Shown here: one piece after another, positions 1 through 6,472 of the stretch
How positions within the stretch are numbered: the stretch's first letter is position 1
Layout of the letters: the number at the start of each line of letters is the position of its first letter
Assembly: GCA_047638695.1 (NCBI GenBank)
Contig: JBLINY010000037.1
Span: forward strand, 1 to 36,192
Reading direction: 5' to 3'
DNA from: JAHECQ01 sp047638695
Lineage (GTDB): Bacteria; Actinomycetota; Acidimicrobiia; Acidimicrobiales; SZUA-35
Length of the DNA: 36,192 nucleotides
The notes under the pieces: generated by a model
What the model was told of the DNA's origin: nothing
Database searches by the model: none
Seen by the model: the letters and a program-made list of their open reading frames with translations, nothing else
Made by a program: the position numbers and the translations under genes

Positions 1-63
1 CGGTGGAGCGACGTGGTCAGCCTCGACGATGATGCGGTAGGCCGGCCCGCTCGAACGTGCATC

Positions 64-148
64 GCCTCGTGTCATGCGTTGCCTCGTGTCATGCGTTGCC
101 TCGTGTCATGCGTTGCCTCGTGTCATGGAGCGCGTCGTGTCATGGAGT
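64..148. repeat. 17-bp tandem repeat, five units
   Basis: Three identical 17-bp units (gcctcgtgtcatgcgtt) at 64-80, 81-97 and 98-114 are followed by two diverged units at 115-131 and 132-148 that share the core tcgtgtcatg. The array starts 14 bases beyond the stop codon of the minus-strand hydrolase. There is no spacer between units, so it is not a CRISPR array. The remaining bases of 1-162 contain no gene that I can support. Whether the array is neutral expansion or a 3'-end element cannot be told from the sequence. Confidence 0.9.
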
Positions 149-162
149 GCGTCGGGAATGGT

Positions 163-2151
163 TCAGGACGTCTCGCCGGTTGTGATTGCGTCGTAGCGTG
201 CAGCCGCGAGCTGCACACAGACGTCGACATCCTCCTCAACGAGGTGCCGACGCGCCAGCAGGGTTTCAGCGGCCGATCGGACCTGGGCGAGGTAAATGTC
301 GCGGGTCGCATAGCGTTCGCCGATCGATGGCCGCGGGTCGTTGACCAGCTGGCGTGCGCCCGCATCCACCGTGAACGGGATAGTCGACCCCACGTACTCG
401 AGGATCTGATCGGGTGCTCCCGTATCGGAATGTCGAGGGTTCCAGCCGGTGTGGGTGGCAACTGGCACTTCGACATCGGGCATTCGGATGCCGGCTCGCT
501 CGTTGCCGCTGTTGTCGAGAGTCGAGACGACACAGGGGTAGGCGTCACCAGCCGGCATGGCCGGATAACTACCGATGCCATCGGCAGCACCCGAGCCGAG
601 GTCGAGCGGTCGGATAGTTGACAAGGCGTCGGCGCCGGGCCGGGCCAGGTGTGGAATAGCGGCGACCTGACGCAGCACCTCCGGTCGGTCGGCTGCGGTT
701 CCGTCTGACAGGCGGGGAATCGCATTCGGCGGCGGTTCGACGTCGTCGACGATCCAGTCGTGAAGGTTCATCAGCGCGGCTCGCATCAGCGGCGAATAGT
801 CGATGACGTTGAAGTGGTTCCCGCCTTGGCTGCCGAAAATGCTCTCGGAAATCAACGGCAGGGTGCCAGAAGAATGCTGAGTCGATGAGAGCAGATAGCT
901 CCGAGCTTCGGACGGCGGTTCGAGGTCAGATCCATCGTTTACGTCAGAATGCGTCAAGGAGGCGTCACCCCTCCAGTACTCCGAAGAGGTGTTGGTGTAG
1001 AAGATTTTGGGCACACAGCCGACGTGGCGCTGAAGGTCGAGCAGACCTGCCTGCTCACCCGAGTGGCCGTCGGTCTGGGGGTCGTCGGAGAACGGGAAAC
1101 GGTGGCCGAAGCTAGGTGTTGGCTGCACTGACGGCTGGGCGCCCCGATGGTTGAACTCACCCCGACGGCCGCCAGCTATGTGGGCGAGGACACCGTCGTA
1201 GGCGGCAGTCCCGTCGTCTCCCCGATTCAGGCCGAGTTCGAGGAACGAGCGGAGGAACCGGCCGCACTGCGACTGACCCGTCACGATGAGGTGATCGAGT
1301 TCGCCCTCGGATGGACTGTGCCCTTGGCGCAGAAACGAGCCGAAGTCGCGCACGGCGAGCAAGCCCGCACCGGCCATACGGACCGGCGTCGTCTCGTAGA
1401 TGAGGTCGTAGATCCGGCCCGGGTCGAAACCGCCATCGAGCCAGACGTGAGCGACATCGGGAACGGGATGGCCGCCTACATCGCGGGCGAATCGCCACGT
1501 TTCTCGTGCCACCTCGGCGGCTTGGCCCCAGAGCCGATCGCGAACGAGCAGACGGGCGTCGGTGTCGGCCACGTCGGCGGTAGGCAAGGGCGTGTGACCA
1601 CCGAGCAATCCGACGTGATGGTCGGTGAGGGTGACCGCGTTCGCCCGTCGGTGAGGCTGGAGCCGTAGCTGGACCAGAGCGGACTCGGGGAGGCCGTCCT
1701 CGCCGAGAACCACGGGGGCGTCGAGTCCCATGCGTGCTGGGCTGCGGGGCACATCCCATTGCCAACCGCACCACGCCATGGTCCATCCCCGGCGAAGCAG
1801 GAAGCCGTCGCCCGGGTCAATCTCGTAGGTTGGTTCGGTGACAGCCGGAGACCGGTTGTAGATGTTGCCTGCAGTTCGGCGCCCTCGGTTGGGTACCTCA
1901 ACAAGAGCGGTGCGGCTGCTCCGACGCACGTCGACTGGCCGGAGCAATGTGACGTCACCGTTGAAGCGAACCAAGCCGTCGTCGTCCTGCCCGACGAGCT
2001 TCAGATCGACGATGCCCTCGTTCTCGGTGGCCAGCGGGTCGACCGCGTACCGGGCGACTGCATCGACCCGTTCGTATGCCCCAACGTCGCCGAACGGTCG
2101 TCCGTCTCGGTACGGCGTTCTGTCAACAATTTCGAGATGCTCAACAACCAC
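163..2151 (-). CDS. alpha/beta hydrolase domain protein (large, 662 aa)
   Basis: This is a 662-residue protein resembling the large 'alpha/beta hydrolase domain' proteins of Actinobacteria. The nucleophile elbow is probably TGQSQCGRF, with Ser294 in a G-x-S-x-x-G setting (residues 292-297). The N-terminal 200 residues are beta-rich (for example RTALVEVPNRGRR near 80-92). No signal peptide or membrane segment is visible, so it is probably cytosolic. The start is a GTG at 2151 with GAAAGG six bases upstream. It is divergent from the amidohydrolase at 2278, with 126 bases between them. The substrate is unknown; an ester or lactone is likely from the fold. Its downstream side carries the 17-bp repeat array. 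Confidence 0.8.
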   Translation of the reverse strand: MVVEHLEIVDRTPYRDGRPFGDVGAYERVDAVARYAVDPLATENEGIVDLKLVGQDDDGLVRFNGDVTLLRPVDVRRSSRTALVEVPNRGRRTAGNIYNRSPAVTEPTYEIDPGDGFLLRRGWTMAWCGWQWDVPRSPARMGLDAPVVLGEDGLPESALVQLRLQPHRRANAVTLTDHHVGLLGGHTPLPTADVADTDARLLVRDRLWGQAAEVARETWRFARDVGGHPVPDVAHVWLDGGFDPGRIYDLIYETTPVRMAGAGLLAVRDFGSFLRQGHSPSEGELDHLIVTGQSQCGRFLRSFLELGLNRGDDGTAAYDGVLAHIAGGRRGEFNHRGAQPSVQPTPSFGHRFPFSDDPQTDGHSGEQAGLLDLQRHVGCVPKIFYTNTSSEYWRGDASLTHSDVNDGSDLEPPSEARSYLLSSTQHSSGTLPLISESIFGSQGGNHFNVIDYSPLMRAALMNLHDWIVDDVEPPPNAIPRLSDGTAADRPEVLRQVAAIPHLARPGADALSTIRPLDLGSGAADGIGSYPAMPAGDAYPCVVSTLDNSGNERAGIRMPDVEVPVATHTGWNPRHSDTGAPDQILEYVGSTIPFTVDAGARQLVNDPRPSIGERYATRDIYLAQVRSAAETLLARRHLVEEDVDVCVQLAAARYDAITTGETS

Positions 2152-2277
2152 TCTTGGCCTTTCCCCGCCGGATCCCTCTCGGCCAACCTAGTCGCGGTCG
2201 GGGCCTCGTTTCTAAGACGAGGTCGGCCGCCGCAGAGGGCGTTCGACGGTGCCCCAAATGCTGGGGCAAAGTAAGGC

Positions 2278-3741
2278 ATGACTGCTCCTTCAGGAACTGG
2301 ACCTACGGCGGCCGAAGTACGGGCCGGCCTCGGTCATCCGATCGTTGACGGTGATGGCCACTGGGTGGAATACCACCCCGTCATGATGGAAGCGCTGCAT
2401 GATATCGGGGGTGAGCTGGCGGCTGCCGGCTATGCCAGGTTCGGCCAGATGATCGGTTCGAACGTAAGCCTGTCGGTCGAAGATCGTCGTGCTAACAATC
2501 TCGGCCACGAGGCGTGGTGGTCAGTTCCCACCGCCAACACGCTTGACCGGGCTACTTCGATGATGCCGAGCTTGCTCAACGAACGTCTTGACGAGTTTGG
2601 CCTCGACTTCACCGTGCTGTATCCAACCCAAGGCTTGGGCATCGTCATGGTCCCTGACCAAGAGATGCGTATCGCTGCTTGCCGGGCCTACAACACCTTT
2701 GCCGCCGAGTACTTCGCCCCGTACGCCGACCGGATGACTCCCGCTGCGGTCATCCCGATGTTCACCCCCGAGGAGGCAGTTGACGAGCTTGACCATGCGG
2801 TCGGTGAGCTGGGAATGAAGGCCACCATGTTCGGCAGCATGATCCCTCGACCCGTGCCCGCTCTCGTGGAACGTGGTTCAGATGCCGCCGATGAGATCGT
2901 CTCTCTCGATGTGCTCGGGCTCGACAGCCCGTACGACTACGACCTTGTGTGGCAGAGGTGTCTTCAGCTGGGCGTGTCTCCCTCGTTCCACGCCAGCGGC
3001 CGCGGCCGGGGTTTCGGGCTCCGAGCCTCGCCCTCGAACTTTGTGTACAACCACATCGGGCACTTCGCGGCGGCCGACGAGGCGGTTTGTAAGGCCTTGC
3101 TGATTGGTGGAGTGACTCGCCGTTTCCCTGATCTGCAGTTCGCTTTCCTCGAAGGAGGAGTGGGCTGGGCCTGCCAGCTGCTTCACGACCTCGTCGAGCA
3201 CTGGGAGGTGCGCAACCCTGATGCTCTGTACCGCACGAACCCCACCAACCTTGACTATGTGCTCCTCGACGAGCTGGCCAAACAGCATGGCTCGGAGCCA
3301 ATGCAGCGGGCGGTCGGCAAGCGCCTTGGCCGTCCAGTCAATCCGGCCGAGGGACTTGTCGCCGGTCGTCCGGCACCGGATGACTTCGCGGCATGCGAGA
3401 TCAGCGAGGCCAGCGATTTTCTCGACCTGTTCGTGAAGCCGTTCTTCTTTGGTTGCGAAGCCGAAGACCGATTGGCAGCCTGGGCCTTCAAGGCCGAACA
3501 CAATGCGTTCGGCACCAAGCTCAAGGCCAGCCTTGGCTCTGACATTGGCCACTTCGACGTCACCGACATGTCGAACGTTCTGGTAGAAGCGCATGAATTG
3601 GTCGACGACGGCCTTATGACCGACGGCGACTTTAGGGATTTTGCCTTTGGCAACACCGTGCGATTCTTCGGTCGACAGAACCCGGCATTCTTCGACGGGA
3701 CGCGGGTAGAAGCCGAGGCGAAGGCCCTGCTGGCTGAATAG
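2278..3741 (+). CDS. amidohydrolase-family metal-dependent hydrolase
   Basis: A 487-residue protein of the amidohydrolase_2 (TIM-barrel, ACMSD-like) type. Candidate metal or active-site residues in the expected order are DGDGH at 24-28, His238 (PSFHASG), His259/His262, Glu292 (FLEGG) and Asp422 (GSDIGHFD). Members of this family decarboxylate or hydrolyse aromatic and cyclic acids; the actual substrate is not evident. It starts at ATG with a weak AAGG upstream. A 5-bp inverted repeat, GCCCC/GGGGC (2251-2255 and 2263-2267), lies just before the start. A second, shorter member of the same superfamily is at 32794-33957. The stop codon is the first part of a short tandem repeat. Confidence 0.85.
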   Translation: MTAPSGTGPTAAEVRAGLGHPIVDGDGHWVEYHPVMMEALHDIGGELAAAGYARFGQMIGSNVSLSVEDRRANNLGHEAWWSVPTANTLDRATSMMPSLLNERLDEFGLDFTVLYPTQGLGIVMVPDQEMRIAACRAYNTFAAEYFAPYADRMTPAAVIPMFTPEEAVDELDHAVGELGMKATMFGSMIPRPVPALVERGSDAADEIVSLDVLGLDSPYDYDLVWQRCLQLGVSPSFHASGRGRGFGLRASPSNFVYNHIGHFAAADEAVCKALLIGGVTRRFPDLQFAFLEGGVGWACQLLHDLVEHWEVRNPDALYRTNPTNLDYVLLDELAKQHGSEPMQRAVGKRLGRPVNPAEGLVAGRPAPDDFAACEISEASDFLDLFVKPFFFGCEAEDRLAAWAFKAEHNAFGTKLKASLGSDIGHFDVTDMSNVLVEAHELVDDGLMTDGDFRDFAFGNTVRFFGRQNPAFFDGTRVEAEAKALLAE

Positions 3742-3777
3742 GAAGACCGAGTAGGAAGACTCGGTAGGAAAGGCTTG
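3739..3777. repeat. 13-bp degenerate tandem repeat over stop codon
   Basis: Units taggaagaccgag (3739-3751), taggaagactcgg (3752-3764) and a weaker taggaaaggcttg (3765-3777) follow head to tail. The first unit includes the TAG stop of the amidohydrolase, so the stop codon is repeated in frame-shifted copies. Confidence 0.65.
3746..3765. terminator. possible weak hairpin between convergent genes
   Basis: ACCGAG (3746-3751) and CTCGGT (3760-3765) can pair around an 8-base loop in the 52-base gap between the convergent amidohydrolase and TauD-family genes. The stem is only 6 bp with no T-run, so termination activity is uncertain. Confidence 0.3.
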
Positions 3778-3793
3778 GGAGAGAAGACTCAGC

Positions 3794-4624
3794 TCAGAGC
3801 TGAAGGTAGGGAGCCTCGCCCCGTGTTGTCACTCGATAGCCGTGGCGCGTCTCCGGAAAGTAGTCCCAACTGGCGTGGTGTTGAACGCAACGGTTGTCCC
3901 AGATTGCGACCGAGTTGGGCTCCCAGTGGAAGCGCACCTGAAAACGCACGCCGTAGGCGATGTGGTCGTACAACATCGAGAGGAGCGCATCGCTCTCTCG
4001 TGATTTCAGGCCCTTGATCCGGTCGGTGAAGCCGCTGTTGACATAGAGCGCCTTTCGACCGGTTCGGGGATGAGTGCGAACAACAGGATGTTCGCTAACC
4101 GGGTAGTCGGTCTTTGTATCGGCCGCCGAGTAGCGGCCTTGGTAGGCCCGGTCGCCACGATGTTCGGCGGTAAGAGTCAGAAGGAACTGCTGCATCGGTG
4201 TGCTCAGCGTCTCGAATGCCTGGTACATAGACGCCCACATTGTGTCGCCACCGGTCGGTGGCGTCTCTTCGATCCGAAGCATCGAGAGTCCTGGTGGTCG
4301 GGCATCGCACGAAACATCGGTGTGCCACAGACCGCCGGCGGTATAGGTGCTGTTCTCGTCGGTGTGAACGAGCAACACCTCGGGAAACCCGTCGGGTGCC
4401 TTCGCCGCCGGATGGATGTGGAGCTCACCTAGGCGAGCTCCAAACTCAACCTGCTGGGTCAAGCTCATGGTCTGGTTTCTGAAGAATAGAACGCCTCGTT
4501 CGGCTACGAGTTGGGCGACGCTTTCAACACCCTCGTCGTCGAGACTCAACAGGTCGGTCTGGGCTAGTTCGGTGCCAATCACGGTGTTGAGATCGGTTCG
4601 GGACTCTGCGGTGAGCATGCTCAT
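3794..4624 (-). CDS. TauD/TfdA-family Fe(II)/2-oxoglutarate dioxygenase
   Basis: A 276-residue member of the TauD/TfdA family, which couples 2-oxoglutarate decarboxylation to hydroxylation of a substrate such as taurine, a sulfonate or a phenoxyacid. The iron ligands are visible as His101-x-Asp103 (GLWHTDVS) and His249 or His250 (VQHHASWDY). The arginine expected to bind 2-oxoglutarate is Arg264 (GYRVTTRGE). I chose the ATG at 4624 because GAGGGGG lies five bases before it; a GTG at 4645 would add seven residues with no such site. It is last in the minus-strand cluster, 75 bases after the SRPBCC gene. That gap contains a hairpin overlapping its ribosome-binding site. The substrate is not deducible. 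Confidence 0.88.
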   Translation of the reverse strand: MSMLTAESRTDLNTVIGTELAQTDLLSLDDEGVESVAQLVAERGVLFFRNQTMSLTQQVEFGARLGELHIHPAAKAPDGFPEVLLVHTDENSTYTAGGLWHTDVSCDARPPGLSMLRIEETPPTGGDTMWASMYQAFETLSTPMQQFLLTLTAEHRGDRAYQGRYSAADTKTDYPVSEHPVVRTHPRTGRKALYVNSGFTDRIKGLKSRESDALLSMLYDHIAYGVRFQVRFHWEPNSVAIWDNRCVQHHASWDYFPETRHGYRVTTRGEAPYLQL

Positions 4625-4632
4625 GGTGACCC

Positions 4633-4650
4633 CCTCGGTCGCCACCGAGG
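4633..4650 (-). promoter_or_regulatory. hairpin overlapping the TauD ribosome-binding site
   Basis: The minus-strand RNA would read CCTCGGT, loop GGCG, ACCGAGG, then GGGTCACC and the ATG at 4624. It is a perfect 7-bp stem with a 4-base loop. Its 3' arm contains the GAGG of the GAGGGGG Shine-Dalgarno, so pairing would partly hide the site. A smaller stem (CACCT/AGGTG, 4662-4674) lies upstream. A regulatory role is inferred. Confidence 0.45.
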
Positions 4651-4699
4651 TTAGGCCTTGACACCTTCGAGGTGAAAGCGAATCCGGTAATCGTCCGGG

Positions 4700-5134
4700 C
4701 TAGCGCTCGAGTTCCTTTTTCAGTCGTCGGCAGTCCGCACCGAGACGGCCTCGCAAGCCCCAGCGCGCCGCGAACGCGAAAACCAAGAACCAACCGCCCG
4801 GTTCGGCTCGAACGGTCGCCCGGACTTTCGAGTGGCCATCGGCTCGGCGACTTACTTCCCGGATGATGTCCACGGGCATGATGGCGTCGACGCTCTTGAT
4901 CCTGATCCGATAGTCGGGCTCGAACTCGATTACTTCCATCTCGGTGGTCAGTCGTTGCCCGACCACACTGTGCTCTTGGCTAAACAATGAACCGGGGCCG
5001 ACCGGGGGCTCGGTTGTTGGAACGCATTGCCGAATGCCCAGCTGCCACCGGGAATTGTTCGACATGTCGGCCAAGAAGTCGAAGACCTCATGAGGTACTC
5101 GGTCGATCTCAATGGAGGCCTGAACTTCGATCAT
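4700..5134 (-). CDS. SRPBCC (START/polyketide-cyclase-like) family protein
   Basis: A 144-residue helix-grip protein. The N-terminus, MIEVQASIEIDRVPHEVFDF, is typical of SRPBCC proteins, followed by LADMSNNSRWQLGI and a run of alternating strands. Proteins of this fold bind hydrophobic ligands in a deep pocket; some are cyclases or hydrolases, others only bind. The C-terminus is basic (RRLKKELER). I place the start at the ATG at 5134 because the fold begins there; the frame extends upstream to 5215 but would overlap the Rieske gene. It lies 28 bases after the Rieske oxygenase stop, so they are probably cotranscribed and it may bind that enzyme's substrate or product. Confidence 0.78.
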   Translation of the reverse strand: MIEVQASIEIDRVPHEVFDFLADMSNNSRWQLGIRQCVPTTEPPVGPGSLFSQEHSVVGQRLTTEMEVIEFEPDYRIRIKSVDAIMPVDIIREVSRRADGHSKVRATVRAEPGGWFLVFAFAARWGLRGRLGADCRRLKKELER

Positions 5135-5162
5135 CGGTGGTTCCGCATTACGCCACCTGATG

Positions 5163-6461
5163 TTATGTGGCCGGGACCCGGCCCAGGGGGTCGCCGAAGC
5201 GTTCCACGAGAACACCCTCGAAATCGACGGCCTGGTCTGCGAACCAACTGCCGGGGCGGACCCGGTAGAAGTCGGCCAACCGGGGCGACTCGGGCTCGTG
5301 GCCGTCGGCCAGGGCCTTCGCTGCTTCCAAGACTCGTCGCCGGAATCGAACGACGGCGGCGTCGGTCTTGGTGAGGTGCTCCTTCGTCCGATCGACGATG
5401 AACCCTTGGCTCTGCTGAATCATCAGGTCTTGCTCGGCCAACCCCTTCACACCGGTGAAGGTCTGATGCTTCTGTATGTCACGGTCGATCAGGAAGTCGT
5501 TGTCGCGATTCGCCAGTGGTCGGTAGTCGCTGTCGAGGCTGGCGAAGACGGCATGGCCCGCTGCTAGCCGTGCCCGTTCCTCGGGGTCGAGTTCGCGTTC
5601 GGGATTCCAGGCATAGGTGTAAATCCAGCAGGCCTCATCCGTGATGGGAACGATAGTGAAGCCCAGATAAGTCTCGCCCGGCAGTGTGGATGGGCCGGTG
5701 CCGTGGGAGGGCAGGAGAAACTGGGTCATTCGCCAGTAGTTGTTGCCGTCACCGCAGTCGCGGGCGCCGCCAACGACGAACCCGACCTCGTGATCCTTGA
5801 TGGTGAAGTCGGGCATCGGGTCTTCGCGAATCATGCGTAGGCGACGCTCGTCGGCCGGTGCATCGGGGTTCTCATGCGACGGCACCGAGGGGGCCGGCAT
5901 ATGGAGGAACGAAAAGTGGGAGGTGTCGAGATCGCCCTCGATTACCTGGGCCCAGTTGCACTCGCACAGTTGCTTGGTGACGTAGCGATTATCGGGCCCG
6001 ACGGCCGTGAACTCGAGGGCTGGGGGATCAGGGATTGCATGGTCGGTTGGTCCGAAGTAGGCCCAAATGATGTCGCCCTGTTCGACCACCGGGTAGGCGC
6101 CGGTGCGCATCGTGTCGTGGAGCGGAGCACCGGCAGGCACGTTTGGCAGCTCGACAGCGGTGCCGTCGGTCGCAAACTTCCAGCCGTGATAAACGCAACG
6201 CAGGCCGCACTCCTCGTTGCGGCCAAAGAACAGATGCGCGCCGCGGTGCGGGCAGTGGGCATCGAGCACGCCGATCTGGCCGTTGGAGTCCCGGAAAGCG
6301 ACGAATTCATCGCCGAGGATGTCGACCTTCACTGGCGGTCCGTCTGGTTCGACGAGGTCTCGTGAGAGGGCAACCGGCTGCCAGAACCGACGGAAGTATT
6401 GCCCCATAGGTGTGTCGTGGTCGGTGCTCGTCAGCAGTTCGTTGTCGGTGGCGCTCAGCAT
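5163..6461 (-). CDS. Rieske non-heme iron ring-hydroxylating oxygenase, alpha-type
   Basis: A 432-residue oxygenase component resembling the phthalate dioxygenase/VanA type. The Rieske [2Fe-2S] centre is Cys70-x-His72 (CPHRGAH) with Cys89-x2-His92 (CVYHGWKF). The mononuclear iron region is NWAQVIEGDLDTSHFSFLH, with His182 and His187 and the acidic bridge around Asp177/Asp179. A family-typical segment near EQDLMIQQSQG and DRTKEHL follows. Such enzymes need an electron-transfer reductase, which is not encoded nearby. It lies 11 bases after the second Hsp70 chimera and 28 bases before the SRPBCC gene, so it is likely in the same transcript. The substrate is unknown; an aromatic acid or N/O-demethylation target is plausible from the family. 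Confidence 0.92.
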   Translation of the reverse strand: MLSATDNELLTSTDHDTPMGQYFRRFWQPVALSRDLVEPDGPPVKVDILGDEFVAFRDSNGQIGVLDAHCPHRGAHLFFGRNEECGLRCVYHGWKFATDGTAVELPNVPAGAPLHDTMRTGAYPVVEQGDIIWAYFGPTDHAIPDPPALEFTAVGPDNRYVTKQLCECNWAQVIEGDLDTSHFSFLHMPAPSVPSHENPDAPADERRLRMIREDPMPDFTIKDHEVGFVVGGARDCGDGNNYWRMTQFLLPSHGTGPSTLPGETYLGFTIVPITDEACWIYTYAWNPERELDPEERARLAAGHAVFASLDSDYRPLANRDNDFLIDRDIQKHQTFTGVKGLAEQDLMIQQSQGFIVDRTKEHLTKTDAAVVRFRRRVLEAAKALADGHEPESPRLADFYRVRPGSWFADQAVDFEGVLVERFGDPLGRVPAT

Positions 6462-6472
6462 GAGGTCTCGGG

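Noticed and set aside
64..148. CRISPR array
   Set aside because: Units are 17 bp and contiguous with no spacers; no cas genes are present.
2251..2267. Riboswitch before the amidohydrolase
   Set aside because: Only one 5-bp inverted repeat is present; no known aptamer pattern could be recognised.
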